Below, piece after piece: positions 44,305 to 53,856 of a DNA stretch of 64,000 nt. A program made the translations under genes and the position numbers. Origin of the DNA: Rhizobium leucaenae USDA 9039 (GTDB lineage Bacteria > Pseudomonadota > Alphaproteobacteria > Rhizobiales > Rhizobiaceae); NCBI RefSeq assembly GCF_000426285.1, contig NZ_AUFB01000005.1, positions 310,001 to 374,000 of the forward strand, read 5' to 3'. Positions within the stretch are counted from its first letter, which is position 1. Every line of letters starts with the position of its first letter. The notes beneath the pieces are model-generated. The model did not search any database and was not told where the DNA came from. It saw only the letters and a program-made list of their open reading frames with translations.

Positions 44305-45606
44305 CTAATAGGTTAAATTCTCGGTGGGCGCGTAGGCAGCCGGATCGACCGATTGCGGTCGGCCGTCGAGCGATAGTTTTGCGATCCGCGCCGGCGTCTC
44401 ACTGACCACCTTGCCGCGCCTGATGACAAAGAGTCTTGCGGCACGCAACCGCACGGCTTCGATCGGATTTCGAGCCTGCAGCACGACGAGATCGCCATTA
44501 CAGCCGACCTCCAGCCCGTAGCCATGGAGCCCCATCACTTTGGCCGAGTTGACAGTGACCGCGTCGAAACAGAACCGCATCGCTTCGCGTGACGTCAATT
44601 GCCCCACATGCAGTCCCATATGCGCTACATCCAGCATGTCGGCGCCGCCGAGCGAATACCACGGATCCATGCAGCAATCCTGGCCGAAGGCGATATTGAT
44701 GCCGAATTCGCGCATCTCCTTGACCCGGGTCAGTCCGCGGCGCTTTGGATAGGTATCATGCCGCCCCTGCAAAACTATGTTGATCAGCGGATTGGGGATC
44801 GCGTGCACGCCTGCCTCGGCAATCAGTGGCAGGAGTTTGGAGGCATAGTAATTGTCCATCGAATGCATCGAGGTCAGGTGCGAGCCGGCCACCCTGCCCT
44901 GAAGCCCGAGCCTCACCGTCTCGGCAGCCAGGGTCTCGATGTGACGCGACAGTGGATCGTCGGTCTCGTCGCAATGCATGTCGACCATTAGACCGCGTTT
45001 TTCAGCGATCTCGCAGAGCGCACGCACGGAACGCGCGCCGTCCTCCATCGTCCGCTCGAAATGCGGAATGCCGCCGACGATATCGACGCCGAGATCGAGA
45101 GAGCGCTCCAGATTCGCTGCCGCCGCCGGCGAGCGGAAGTAGCCGTCCTGCGGGAAGGCCACAAGCTGCAGATCGAGATAGGGCGCGACCTTTCTCTTCA
45201 CGTCCAGCAACGCTTCGACGGCAAGCAGCCGATCGTCGCAGATATCGACATGGGTCCGCACGGCGAGCAACCCTTGCGACACCGCAAGATCGCAATAGCG
45301 CAAAGCGCGCTCCGCCACCGCCTCATGCGTCAACAGCGGCTTCAACTCCCCCCATAGCGCGATGCCCTCCAGCAGCGTGCCCGACGTGTTCAGCCGCGGC
45401 AGGCCAAGCGACAGCGTCGCGTCCATGTGGAAATGGCAATCGATGAACGGCGGCGAAACCAGTTGCCCATCGGCATCGATCACGCGTTCCGCCTCCCCCT
45501 CCATGCCCGGCTGAACGGCCACGATCTTGCCGCCGGCAATAGCGATGTCCTGACCCTCGCGGCCATCGGGAAGGCCGGCATTGCGGACGATGAGATCGAG
45601 CACCAT
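44305..45606 (-). CDS. Amidohydrolase, cytosine deaminase-like (CodA family)
   Basis: 433 residues, co-linear with E. coli CodA. Metal and active-site residues are present: HFHMD (two His), the Gln of LQLVAFPQDG, MHCDETDD (His and Glu), GSHLTSMHS (His) and the Asp of FGQDCCMDPW. CodA has FGHDDVFDPW here, so the residue after the metal-binding Asp (Asp314 of CodA, which touches the ring) is Cys. That makes deamination of a pyrimidine-like or related ring probable, but cytosine itself uncertain. It stands alone, divergent from ugd. Confidence 0.82.
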   Translation of the reverse strand: MVLDLIVRNAGLPDGREGQDIAIAGGKIVAVQPGMEGEAERVIDADGQLVSPPFIDCHFHMDATLSLGLPRLNTSGTLLEGIALWGELKPLLTHEAVAERALRYCDLAVSQGLLAVRTHVDICDDRLLAVEALLDVKRKVAPYLDLQLVAFPQDGYFRSPAAAANLERSLDLGVDIVGGIPHFERTMEDGARSVRALCEIAEKRGLMVDMHCDETDDPLSRHIETLAAETVRLGLQGRVAGSHLTSMHSMDNYYASKLLPLIAEAGVHAIPNPLINIVLQGRHDTYPKRRGLTRVKEMREFGINIAFGQDCCMDPWYSLGGADMLDVAHMGLHVGQLTSREAMRFCFDAVTVNSAKVMGLHGYGLEVGCNGDLVVLQARNPIEAVRLRAARLFVIRRGKVVSETPARIAKLSLDGRPQSVDPAAYAPTENLTY

Positions 45607-45847
45607 GGGGAATTGCCTTTGCGTTGGAAGGTCTATCCGGAATGTCTAGCATGCCCGGACGTGCAGACAAGCCGCTCGTCAGGGCCGAAACAAGCTGGCG
45701 AACGGCGCTGCGTATGACACTTCTGTTGCAACCGCTGGGATAAGCACCATCGCGTATAGGCGGCACCGGCGATCCTGTGTATAACCGCAGAAGACGGGGA
45801 TCGCGTTCCGGCGCTGAACCCTGCGCTAGCAAAAGGATTGAAGTTTC

Positions 45848-47170
45848 ATGCACATCACGATGATCGGTTCGGGTTATGTGGGTCTTGTGTCCGGCGTCTG
45901 CTTTGCCGACTTCGGTCATGACGTGATTTGCGTCGACAAGGACGCCGGCAAGATCGAGGCGTTGCGCCGGGGCGAAATCCCGATCTTCGAGCCCGGACTT
46001 GAACAATTGGTCGCCGACAATGTCCGCGCTGGCCGCCTCTCCTTCTCGATCGAGGTCGAAACCAGCGTTGCCAGAAGCGACGTCGTCTTCATCGCCGTCG
46101 GCACGCCGTCGCGCCGTGGGGACGGTCATGCCGATCTCTCCTATGTCTATGCCGCCGCCCGCGAGATCGCCCAGCACATCAAGGGCTTCACGGTCATCGT
46201 CACCAAATCGACCGTGCCGGTCGGCACCGGCGATGAAGTCGAGCGGATCATCCGCGAAACCAATCCGGATGCCGATGTCGCTGTCGTTTCCAATCCGGAA
46301 TTCCTGCGCGAAGGCGCTGCGATTGAGGATTTCAAGCGCCCCGACCGCATCGTCATCGGCCTTAACGATGACCGCGCCCGTGGTGTCATGACCGAGGTCT
46401 ATCGGCCGCTTTATCTCAACCAGGCGCCGCTGCTCTTCACAGCTCGCCGCACCTCGGAACTGATCAAATACGCAGCGAATGCCTTCCTTGCCATGAAGAT
46501 CACCTTCATCAACGAGATGGCCGATCTCTGCGAAAAAGTCGGCGCCAATGTGCAGGAAGTCTCGCGCGGGATTGGCCTCGATGGCCGCATCGGCTCGAAA
46601 TTCCTGCATGCTGGCCCAGGCTATGGCGGCTCCTGCTTTCCGAAGGATACGCTGGCGCTCGCCAAGACCGCGCAGGACTATGATAGCCCGGTGCGGCTGA
46701 TCGAGACGACGATCTCGATCAACGACAACCGCAAGCGCGCCATGGGCCGCAAGGTGATCGCGGCCATGGGCGGCGATATCAGGGGCAAGAGCATCGCCGT
46801 GCTTGGCCTGACCTTCAAGCCGAACACTGACGACATGCGCGACAGCCCGGCGATCTCGATCATCCAGGCGCTGCAGGATGCCGGCGCCACGGTGACCGGC
46901 TACGATCCGGAAGGCATGGACAATGCCCACCAGCTCATCGACAACATCGCTTATGCCGACGATGCCTATAGCGCGGCGCGCGGCGCCGATGCGCTGGTCA
47001 TCATTACGGAATGGAACCAGTTCCGCGCGCTCGACTTCGGCCGGCTGAAATCCGTTATGAAAGCCCCCGTTCTCGTGGACCTCAGAAACATTTATCGCCA
47101 TGACGAGGTCACAAAGCACGGGTTTGCCTATACCAGTATCGGCAGACCCATGAACGGCGCCGAACTGTAA
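45848..47170 (+). CDS. ugd: UDP-glucose 6-dehydrogenase
   Basis: 440 residues. The NAD-binding start is [26 protein letters not shown]. The catalytic Cys lies in [20 protein letters not shown], and the ribose/sugar sites [30 protein letters not shown] and [17 protein letters not shown] are present. It oxidises UDP-glucose to UDP-glucuronate in the cytoplasm. The epimerase gene follows 14 bases later, giving a two-step route to UDP-galacturonate for LPS or exopolysaccharide. Confidence 0.95.
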   Translation: MHITMIGSGYVGLVSGVCFADFGHDVICVDKDAGKIEALRRGEIPIFEPGLEQLVADNVRAGRLSFSIEVETSVARSDVVFIAVGTPSRRGDGHADLSYVYAAAREIAQHIKGFTVIVTKSTVPVGTGDEVERIIRETNPDADVAVVSNPEFLREGAAIEDFKRPDRIVIGLNDDRARGVMTEVYRPLYLNQAPLLFTARRTSELIKYAANAFLAMKITFINEMADLCEKVGANVQEVSRGIGLDGRIGSKFLHAGPGYGGSCFPKDTLALAKTAQDYDSPVRLIETTISINDNRKRAMGRKVIAAMGGDIRGKSIAVLGLTFKPNTDDMRDSPAISIIQALQDAGATVTGYDPEGMDNAHQLIDNIAYADDAYSAARGADALVIITEWNQFRALDFGRLKSVMKAPVLVDLRNIYRHDEVTKHGFAYTSIGRPMNGAEL

Positions 47171-47184
47171 GCAAAGGCCGACGA

Positions 47185-48189
47185 ATGCGTTATCTTATTA
47201 CCGGAACCGCCGGGTTCATTGGGTTCCATCTCGCCAAGCGTCTGCTCGACGACGGGCATTTCGTCGTCGGCTTCGACGGCATGACGCCTTATTACGACGT
47301 CAGGCTCAAGGAAAAGCGCACCGCAATCCTCGCCCGCTCCAACGGGTTCAAGGCCGTCACCGGCATGCTGGAAGACAAGGCGGCACTCGATCATGCCGCT
47401 GAACTCGCGGAACCTGACGTCATCGTCCATCTCGCCGCCCAGGCGGGCGTCCGTTACAGCCTGGAAAATCCGCGCTCCTACGTGGATTCTAACGTCACCG
47501 GTTCGTTCAATGTGCTGGAGCTGGCGAAAAGCCTGCAGCCGAAGCACCTGCTCTTGGCCTCTACGTCATCGGTCTACGGCGCCAACGAGAAGATCCCCTT
47601 CGCGGAGAGCGACAAGGCCGACGAGCAGATGACGATCTATGCGGCGACGAAGAAGAGCATGGAGCTAATGGCGCACAGCTACGCCCATCTCTTTCGTATT
47701 CCGACCACCGCCTTCCGTTTCTTTACCGTCTACGGCCCCTGGGGCCGTCCCGACATGGCGCTGTTCAAATTCGTCGATGCCATCAGGAACGACCGGCCGA
47801 TCGAGATCTATGGCGAAGGCAAGATGAGCCGCGATTTCACCTATATCGACGATCTCATCGAGGGCATCGTCCGGCTGATCGGCGTTGTGCCGTCGGAAGA
47901 CAACCGCATCGTCTCGGAAACCATCGGCGACACCTTGTCGAAACACGCACCGTTCCGCGTCGTCAATATCGGCGGCGGCCAGCCGGTCGGGCTGATGAGC
48001 TTCGTCGAGACCATCGAAACGATGCTCGGCAAGAAGGCGATCCGGCATATGCTGCCGATGCAGCCCGGCGACGTGCACAATACCTATGCCGTTCCGGACC
48101 TGCTGGTGGCCTTGACGGGCTTCAAACCGCAAATCGAAGTCGAAGAAGGCGTGCGCCGCTTCGTCGAGTGGTATCAGGAAAACTATTGA
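47185..48189 (+). CDS. lpsL: UDP-glucuronate 4-epimerase-like NAD-dependent epimerase
   Basis: 334 residues, a short-chain dehydrogenase fold. NAD motif is [21 protein letters not shown]; the catalytic Ser/Tyr/Lys lie in STSSVYG and [33 protein letters not shown] and [20 protein letters not shown] are typical of UDP-glucuronate epimerases such as S. meliloti LpsL. It follows ugd by 14 bases. The product would be UDP-galacturonate, a sugar of rhizobial LPS cores. The symbol is by family resemblance. Confidence 0.88.
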   Translation: MRYLITGTAGFIGFHLAKRLLDDGHFVVGFDGMTPYYDVRLKEKRTAILARSNGFKAVTGMLEDKAALDHAAELAEPDVIVHLAAQAGVRYSLENPRSYVDSNVTGSFNVLELAKSLQPKHLLLASTSSVYGANEKIPFAESDKADEQMTIYAATKKSMELMAHSYAHLFRIPTTAFRFFTVYGPWGRPDMALFKFVDAIRNDRPIEIYGEGKMSRDFTYIDDLIEGIVRLIGVVPSEDNRIVSETIGDTLSKHAPFRVVNIGGGQPVGLMSFVETIETMLGKKAIRHMLPMQPGDVHNTYAVPDLLVALTGFKPQIEVEEGVRRFVEWYQENY

Positions 48190-48239
48190 GGCTTCGCCAT
48201 ACTCTGGCGTGAACCCCACCTTTTAGGCAGGCTGGAAAA

Positions 48240-49031
48240 ATGGCAGAGATCGTCGAGGCAGAGCACTGGATAGAGAGCCCCGCCGGGCGCCTCTACGCCA
48301 AAACATGGGCGCCACACGATCCGAATTCCAAGCCGCCGATCATCCTGTTTCATGACTCTCTCGGATGCGTGGCGCTCTGGAGAGATTTCCCATCTTTGCT
48401 GGCCCATTCTCTCGGGCGACGTGTGATCGCCTACGACCGATTAGGCTTTGGCCGCTCCGATGCTCGCGCGGAAACTTTGGAGCGCGACTTCATTGCCTTG
48501 GAAACCGAACGTTTCGTACCCCTTCTCTGCGATCAATTGGCGGTTCGGGAATTTATCGCCTGCGGCCACAGCGTCGGCGGCGGCATGGCGGTGGAAACGG
48601 GAGCGAGGTTTGCCGGGTGCAAGGCCGTGATTACCATCGCCGCCCAGGCTTTCGTGGAAGATAGGACGCTGCAGGGCATCCGGACCGCACAACAGGAATT
48701 TGCGTCGGTCGAAACTATTGCCCGGCTTGCCAAATATCACGGCGACAAAGCTGATTGGGTGCTGCGTGCGTGGATCGAGACCTGGCTTGCTCCGGAATTC
48801 GCCGCATGGAATCTCGATGCAGCACTTGAGCAACTGCCTTGTCCGGTGATCGCCATTCACGGCGACCAGGATGAATATGGTTCGCTTGCCCACCCACATC
48901 GGATCGCGACAGGGCGCGGATCATTCCATATTCTTCCGAAGACAGGACATTCGCCACATCGCGAACGTCCAGCAGAGGTTATCAAGGTGATTGAGGACTT
49001 TCTGGCCTATTCGGCCAGTCCCGCCGGATGA
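48240..49031 (+). CDS. Alpha/beta-fold hydrolase
   Basis: 263 residues. Nucleophile Ser is in [13 protein letters not shown], the acid in HGDQDEYGS and the His in [12 protein letters not shown]. The oxyanion region is [17 protein letters not shown]. Typical esterase/haloperoxidase-like hydrolase; no specific substrate can be read. Its 3' end overlaps the convergent flavin reductase gene by 25 bases. Confidence 0.88.
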   Translation: MAEIVEAEHWIESPAGRLYAKTWAPHDPNSKPPIILFHDSLGCVALWRDFPSLLAHSLGRRVIAYDRLGFGRSDARAETLERDFIALETERFVPLLCDQLAVREFIACGHSVGGGMAVETGARFAGCKAVITIAAQAFVEDRTLQGIRTAQQEFASVETIARLAKYHGDKADWVLRAWIETWLAPEFAAWNLDAALEQLPCPVIAIHGDQDEYGSLAHPHRIATGRGSFHILPKTGHSPHRERPAEVIKVIEDFLAYSASPAG

Positions 49032-49546
49032 TAGGCCCGGTCGAAATAGATGAGCCCCTGCCCACCGTCGCGCTGACGAATGGCATCGACTTCGCACATG
49101 AGGATATCGTGCGTGCCGCCATTGGCGCGATGCACGACGCGGCAGTCGAACGAGACGAGCGCATCCTCTAACGCTGGCGAGCCGGTCGATAGTTCCGACC
49201 ATTCGCCGGCGGCAAAACGCTCGGCGACCGGGGTCTTGCCGCCGAAGAGCCGCGACAGGTCCTGATGTCCCTCGGAAAGCACGTTGACACAGAGCACGCC
49301 ATTTTCCGCAACGGCAGGGTGAACCGAAGCTGTGCGGTTGAGACAGACGAGCAGCGTCGGCGGACTGTCTGAGACACTGCAGACAGCCGTCGCGGCAAAC
49401 CCAGCAAGCCCCGCCGGCCCATTGGTCGTCACGATACTGACGGCCGCCGCCATCCGCGCCATGGCATTGCGGAACTCGGATTTGACCGCATCGGGATTGG
49501 CGACAGGCACCGCCTTCTCGATCGCCACGGATGTTTTCATGTTCAT
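49007..49546 (-). CDS. Flavin reductase family protein (HpaC/RutF-like)
   Basis: About 179 residues from the ATG at 49546; GTG at 49561 and ATGs at 49555, 49552 and 49540 are also in frame. The flavin reductase-like barrel is clear: [48 protein letters not shown] and [18 protein letters not shown]. Members supply reduced FMN or FAD to partner monooxygenases. No such partner is next door. A TetR-type operator overlaps its likely promoter (49596-49609). Confidence 0.87.
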   Translation of the reverse strand: MNMKTSVAIEKAVPVANPDAVKSEFRNAMARMAAAVSIVTTNGPAGLAGFAATAVCSVSDSPPTLLVCLNRTASVHPAVAENGVLCVNVLSEGHQDLSRLFGGKTPVAERFAAGEWSELSTGSPALEDALVSFDCRVVHRANGGTHDILMCEVDAIRQRDGGQGLIYFDRAYHPAGLAE

Positions 49547-49595
49547 TCCCATCATCCTCACCGTTTGCGCCGGACCCTGGCAAAACTAGTGGGTC

Positions 49596-49609
49596 GAGAC
49601 GCTCGTCTC
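49596..49609 (-). promoter_or_regulatory. TetR-type operator overlapping the flavin reductase promoter
   Basis: GAGACG-CT-CGTCTC, a perfect 6+6 inverted repeat. On the minus strand TTGAGA (49610-49605) is a good -35 element and TAGTTT follows after 17 bases as a -10, so the repeat would cover the -35 and spacer. The size and symmetry are typical of TetR-family operators. No TetR gene is in the window. Confidence 0.5.
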
Positions 49610-49817
49610 AAGCAACGATGTTTCTCAGAACCCACACCTGAAGAGCAAGAAGTTCTCTATAAAATCTATATACAAACAGAAAAACAATTCCCCATCGTTT
49701 CCTGCGTCTTCTTCCCCTCATACGCAAACGAAAGGCCGGATGCAGGTCTCATAGCGACCATTGGGTGCTCACAAAAAGGCAGCGGCACGGCCGCAAATCC
49801 GCCAGCCGGGCCGCCGT

Positions 49818-50714
49818 TCAGAGCGCTTGCGCCGGCTCTACCGCCCGGTTTCGCCTCACTTCCAGCAGAATATGGCCGAAGAGCGCAGCAAGTACGATCG
49901 GCCCGCCGATCAGCGTTGCCTGCGACGGCTCTTCGGCGAGGAATATCCAGACCCACAAAGGCGTCAGTGGCACTTCCAGCGATGTCAGCAGGCTGGCGTC
50001 GGCAGCCGGGATCAGCCGCGAACCGAAGGTGTAAAGGCTGAGACCCATGGCGTTCTGAATGAGACCGAAAGCAATAATCAGGCCGAGATCATGTCCCGAT
50101 ACTATCGTCGGCGAAGCGAACCAGAAGGTGATGAAGGAGCAGAGCCAGGCGGACAAGGCCATCGCCGGCAGCATCGGCACATCCCGATGCTGGCGCATCA
50201 CGAACGCAAGACCGGCAACCGTCAACGTCATGACACCGGCCAGGACCTTGCCGAGCCAGCCACCGCTGCCGCCCGCCTCGCCGGAGAGCATGACGAGCAC
50301 GCCGAGGAGTGCCACGGCGCTGGCGACGAGCGCCGCCATACTCGGGCGCTCCTTGATGAAGACATAGGCAACGCCGGCGGTAACGAAGGGCACTGTCGCA
50401 TAGATCACCATCGCATCGGCGACCGAGGTGTAATAGATCGAGCCGATGCCGCTGATCATGGACGCGGTGGAAAACGCGGTCGCTGCCAGCGACGGCCAGC
50501 GCATCGAGCGAAGAATGTGCCAGGCCCTGCCGCGCTCCAAATACAAAAACAGCGCGAAGACACCGAGGCCGGAGACGATGCCGCGGCAAAAGAGGATGGT
50601 CATCAAATCTGCATGGATCAAGCGCACGAACAGACCGGACATCGACCACGCCAGCGCCGAAAACGCCACATAGATCACGCCCAGCCGATATTGCTGCTGC
50701 TCCGCCAGCGTCAC
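49818..50714 (-). CDS. DMT-superfamily (EamA) transporter
   Basis: 298 residues from GTG at 50714, which has GGGAGG 7 bases upstream; the longer frame to 50855 is rejected. Ten hydrophobic segments in two EamA repeats: FSALAWSMSGLFVRLIHADL opens the first, and the second contains LGLIIAFGLIQNAMGLSLYTFGSRLIPAADASLLTSLEVPLTPLWVW. Likely exporter of small metabolites; the substrate is unknown. It is divergent from the small secreted protein gene. Confidence 0.9.
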   Translation of the reverse strand: MTLAEQQQYRLGVIYVAFSALAWSMSGLFVRLIHADLMTILFCRGIVSGLGVFALFLYLERGRAWHILRSMRWPSLAATAFSTASMISGIGSIYYTSVADAMVIYATVPFVTAGVAYVFIKERPSMAALVASAVALLGVLVMLSGEAGGSGGWLGKVLAGVMTLTVAGLAFVMRQHRDVPMLPAMALSAWLCSFITFWFASPTIVSGHDLGLIIAFGLIQNAMGLSLYTFGSRLIPAADASLLTSLEVPLTPLWVWIFLAEEPSQATLIGGPIVLAALFGHILLEVRRNRAVEPAQAL

Positions 50715-50926
50715 GACGAATCCTCCCGAACCTTTTAGGCTTCGACTATTAGCGAGCACCGTGACAGCCGACAAGCGAAGCCTGCAGCGCAAGATGTCGC
50801 TGGCGCAAGAAGAGGTGTCGCGGTTGCAGGACAGCCACGCCTGTCGCGACCCCAAACCATCGGCTCATGCCTTGCAGATATTCCGAATGCCTTTAGGTTA
50901 TCGAATATACGGCAGAGGGAGAATCA

Positions 50927-51364
50927 ATGCAGCTATTGCTGGCAGGCCTGTTTGCATGCGGCTGCGTGAGCTTGGTCGATGCTCCATTGTGGCCGGCTGC
51001 GGCGAGCTACATCGACACGGCGATGGAATGCAGTCAAAGCAGCAATCCCGGCAATTGCCGCCATACGCGCGAAACATGGAAGACCGAATACGATGCTGCG
51101 ACCGCCGGAAGCTACCAGAACCAGCGAAATGTCGCACTTTGCCTGAGCACCGGCTGCGACAACGCCGTCCAGCCTGACAAAATCCTTGGCTGCGCCTGGC
51201 GCATCGTCATCGTGAATTCGAGACACACGGAACTGGATAATACCGATACCGTGAATCTCAAGGATTTCTGCGGGTCCGCTTATATCGATCAAGCGGGACT
51301 GCGCGCAGCCGAAGTCCAGGCGAAGACAATGCTCGAGCTCATCGGGAACCGACCGGGCGCATAG
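50927..51364 (+). CDS. Small secreted Cys-rich protein, unknown function
   Basis: 145 residues. A hydrophobic start (MQLLLAGLFACGCVSLV) looks like a signal peptide. The mature part has Cys in MECSQSSNPGNCRHTRE, LCLSTGCDNAV, GCAWRIVIVNSRH and DFCGSAYID, enough for two or three disulfide bonds. The spacing is somewhat reminiscent of the Cys-pair pattern of small secreted proteins, but no family is recognised. GAGGGAGAATC lies just upstream of the start. It is single, plus strand, convergent with the hydrolase that follows. Confidence 0.65.
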   Translation: MQLLLAGLFACGCVSLVDAPLWPAAASYIDTAMECSQSSNPGNCRHTRETWKTEYDAATAGSYQNQRNVALCLSTGCDNAVQPDKILGCAWRIVIVNSRHTELDNTDTVNLKDFCGSAYIDQAGLRAAEVQAKTMLELIGNRPGA

Positions 51365-51395
51365 CGGCTGGTAACCGCCACGCGCCCGATGTCAT

Positions 51396-52013
51396 TCACA
51401 CGTCTATATATGGCGCGAAGAAGCGCCGGATCGCCTCGATCTCATTCGGGCGGATATCATGGCCGCCTGGATGCCAATCGAGCGTCACCTCGGCGTTCTG
51501 CCGCGTGAAATAGTCCGCCAATGCCTTGGTCACTGGCGCCGGCGAGATCGGGTCGCGTTCGCCGGCGGTGATCAACACGCGGCCGCCGTCGAGCTTGGCG
51601 TTATCGCGCGGCTGGAACGGAATCAGCGGGTGCATCAGCACGGCGGCGTCGAAGAGATCGCCATGCTCGATCAGCACATTGGCAAGAATATTCGCGCCGT
51701 TGGAAAAGCCGAGGCCAAGCACCTGCGAGGCCCCGTGGTCGACGGCGAGGCTCTTGACATAGGCGGCCATCTTCTCCGTGGCGCGGGCAAGGTCGGCCAT
51801 GTCGTAGACGCCCTCACCCGTGCGCCGGAAGAAGCGAGCCGCACCATATTCCGAAACGTCGCCGCGCGGCGAGACGATGGTCGCTTCCGGCAGCAGGCGG
51901 CTGCCGAAATCGAAGAACTGGTTCTCGTCACCGCCCGTGCCATGGAAGGTGAACAAAATAGGTTTGCCGGGTGCACCAGGCTTCACCCGGTGCACATAGG
52001 TCGTATCAGTCAT
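51396..52013 (-). CDS. Carboxylesterase/phospholipase-type hydrolase (MhqD-like)
   Basis: 205 residues of the small alpha/beta-hydrolase type. The oxyanion motif is FTFHGTGGDENQFFD, the nucleophile GLGFSNGANILANVL, the Asp is in TAGERDPISP and the His in HPGGHDIRP. It lies 13 bases after the ring-cleavage dioxygenase gene on the same strand, the same pairing as the Bacillus quinone-resistance genes mhqO and mhqD. A role in quinone or hydroquinone detoxification is inferred from that pairing. Confidence 0.88.
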   Translation of the reverse strand: MTDTTYVHRVKPGAPGKPILFTFHGTGGDENQFFDFGSRLLPEATIVSPRGDVSEYGAARFFRRTGEGVYDMADLARATEKMAAYVKSLAVDHGASQVLGLGFSNGANILANVLIEHGDLFDAAVLMHPLIPFQPRDNAKLDGGRVLITAGERDPISPAPVTKALADYFTRQNAEVTLDWHPGGHDIRPNEIEAIRRFFAPYIDV

Positions 52014-52026
52014 GATTGCCCCCTGA

Positions 52027-52959
52027 TTAAGCGTCCAGCGGTTCGAGATGCTGCTCGAGCAGCGCCCGCAGATGGGCGTGCTGTTCCGGTAACTTCAGCG
52101 CCTCGCCGAGATGGGCCGTATCTTCGTCACGGTTGAAACCGGGCTCGTTGGTGGCGACTTCGAACAGCACGCCGCCCGGCGTGCGGAAATAGATCGCCCA
52201 GAAATAGTCACGATCGATGACCGGCGTGACCTGATATCCCGTATCCATCAGCGCCTTGCGCACTTCGAGCTGCTTTGCGCGATTCTCGACGGCAAAGGCG
52301 ACGTGGTGGACGGAACCAGCACCGGGAAGCGCACGGCCAATGTTCGGCATGGTTTCGAGATCGACGAAGTCGGCACCGTTGCCGCCGGGAATGGCGAGAC
52401 GCTTCACGCCCTCATGCGTGTCGACCACTTCATAGCCCATGTATTTCAACAGTTCGGCCGTAGCCCCCTCGTCCCGCAGCCGCATGGCGACGGAATGGAA
52501 GCCGCGGATGGCATGCTCGGCATCGACGCCGCCATGGGTCCAGGGCTGACGATCGTCATTCTTGACCTCGACAAGCGCGAAACCGTCACCATCGGGGCCA
52601 GCGAAATGCAGACGCTTCTGGCCGAAGGATTCATCCGCCTTCAGAGCCTCGACACCCTGCTTGCTAAGCCGCTCCGTCCAGTAGCCGATCGCGCCTTCCG
52701 GAATGGAGAAAACGGTATTGCCGACTTCGCCGGTGCCCGGACGGCCGCGGGCCATCTTCGGGAACGGGAAATAGGTCATGATCGTCCCTGGCGTGCCGAT
52801 CTCGTCACCGTAATAGAGGTGATAGACATCGGGCGCGTCGAAATTGACCGTCTTCTTGACGCGGCGCAAGCCGAGCGTATCCGTGAAGAACCTATTGTTG
52901 GTACGGGCGTCTTCCGCCATCGAAGTAACGTGGTGAAGACCCTTGATCTGATTGAGCAT
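52027..52959 (-). CDS. VOC-family ring-cleaving dioxygenase (MhqO-like)
   Basis: 310 residues with two VOC (glyoxalase/extradiol dioxygenase) repeats. Metal ligands: His in IKGLHHVTSMAEDA, His in AGSVHHVAFAVENR and Glu in GGVLFEVATNEPGF. Other typical motifs are TLGLRRVKKTVNFD, TIMTYFPFP and SIPEGAIGYW. Related Bacillus MhqO cleaves hydroquinone-type rings. An inverted repeat about 107 bases upstream could be its operator (53066-53099). Confidence 0.9.
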   Translation of the reverse strand: MLNQIKGLHHVTSMAEDARTNNRFFTDTLGLRRVKKTVNFDAPDVYHLYYGDEIGTPGTIMTYFPFPKMARGRPGTGEVGNTVFSIPEGAIGYWTERLSKQGVEALKADESFGQKRLHFAGPDGDGFALVEVKNDDRQPWTHGGVDAEHAIRGFHSVAMRLRDEGATAELLKYMGYEVVDTHEGVKRLAIPGGNGADFVDLETMPNIGRALPGAGSVHHVAFAVENRAKQLEVRKALMDTGYQVTPVIDRDYFWAIYFRTPGGVLFEVATNEPGFNRDEDTAHLGEALKLPEQHAHLRALLEQHLEPLDA

Positions 52960-53065
52960 CTTTTACCCCTTATCTCGCCCGCAACGGCAGGCGTTTCTCA
53001 TGAGCAGAAGATGGTCCCACGGCCGGCTTTTCGATAGCCCCTAATAGCCAAACGGATTGTCTCTG

Positions 53066-53099
53066 ATTGTTGAACGATAAATTGCCATCGTTCAATAAT
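53066..53099. promoter_or_regulatory. Long inverted repeat upstream of the MhqO-like gene
   Basis: ATTGTTGAACGAT (53066-53078) and ATCGTTCAATAAT (53087-53099), 13-base arms with one mismatch and an 8-base spacer. TTGAAC on the minus strand could be a -35 element for the dioxygenase gene. Typical of operators of dimeric regulators (MarR, LysR or HxlR type). It lies between the dioxygenase and the toxin-antitoxin genes. Confidence 0.55.
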
Positions 53100-53163
53100 G
53101 CCATCTCGCCTCAAGATACAGCGTGTTGGTATTGCCTCAGGCCATCGCGCATATTATTCTAAT

Positions 53164-53176
53164 CTAGACAGTCTAG
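53164..53176. promoter_or_regulatory. Palindromic operator of the toxin-antitoxin operon
   Basis: CTAGAC-A-GTCTAG, a perfect 6+6 palindrome ending 15 bases before the antitoxin ATG and touching the CAGGAG ribosome site. Its position fits self-repression by the antitoxin or complex. Confidence 0.5.
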
Positions 53177-53191
53177 CCAGGAGATCGACCG

Positions 53192-53446
53192 ATGGATTGG
53201 CCGTTGCAAGATGCCAAAAATCAATTCTCGAAAGTCGTGCAGAAGGCACGCAGCGAAGGTCCGCAAACTGTGACATTGCGCGGTGAACGCGCGGCCGTTG
53301 TTCTCTCCGCTGAAGACTATGACGCCTTGCGGGCCGGCAGACCGAGCCTGGTCGATGATCTGCTGTCAGGGCCGGCCTGGGATGATGAGTTGGCCGATGC
53401 GGTGACGACGCGAGACAAGACGCCAAGCCGGGATATCGCCTTCTAA
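53192..53446 (+). CDS. Phd/YefM-type antitoxin
   Basis: 84 residues. The Phd/YefM DNA-binding N-terminus reads LQDAKNQFSKVVQKARSEGPQTVTLRGERAAVVLSAEDYDALRAG. The C-terminal tail (residues 50-84) is acidic and would wrap the toxin. CAGGAG lies 8 bases upstream. Its stop codon overlaps the toxin start by one base (TAATG). It neutralises the PIN-domain toxin and probably represses its own promoter. Confidence 0.9.
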   Translation: MDWPLQDAKNQFSKVVQKARSEGPQTVTLRGERAAVVLSAEDYDALRAGRPSLVDDLLSGPAWDDELADAVTTRDKTPSRDIAF

Positions 53447-53856
53447 TGTATCTGATCGATACCAATGTTATTTCCGAAGCCCGTCGCGGCACCGCTGAGG
53501 CAATATCCTGGCTGCGCACCGCCGATCCGTCCACCGTCTATCTCAGCGTCATCACGCTCGGCGAAGTGATGCGCGGGATCGCCCTGAAACGAAGGACCGA
53601 TCCGCGAACCGCCGCACATCTGGAAGAATGGCTGCGCAAGCTTCGCCATGGTCACAGCGGCCGCATCCTGCCCATTACCGACCAAATCGCTGTCGAATGG
53701 GGTCGTATTGCCGCACTGCGTCCCCGCGGCGATGCCGACGGGCTGATCGCGGCCACTGCAATCGTCCATGATCTGATTGTCGTTACACGCAATGTCGGCG
53801 ATTTTGACGATACCGGCGTGTCAGTAATTAATCCTTGGGATCAGGCATCTTACTGA
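53446..53856 (+). CDS. vapC: VapC/FitB-type PIN-domain toxin
   Basis: 136 residues. PIN-domain acidic residues: Asp in [11 protein letters not shown], Glu in [10 protein letters not shown], Asp in [11 protein letters not shown] and Asp near NVGDFDDTG. The family cleaves RNA, usually tRNA, when freed from antitoxin. It overlaps the antitoxin by one base, and its end overlaps the convergent ung gene by 7 bases. Confidence 0.92.
   Translation: MYLIDTNVISEARRGTAEAISWLRTADPSTVYLSVITLGEVMRGIALKRRTDPRTAAHLEEWLRKLRHGHSGRILPITDQIAVEWGRIAALRPRGDADGLIAATAIVHDLIVVTRNVGDFDDTGVSVINPWDQASY

Noticed and set aside
45323-47119. 598-codon open frame on the minus strand
   Set aside because: Antisense to ugd and then out of frame over the amidohydrolase; no domain is seen and both true genes are clear.
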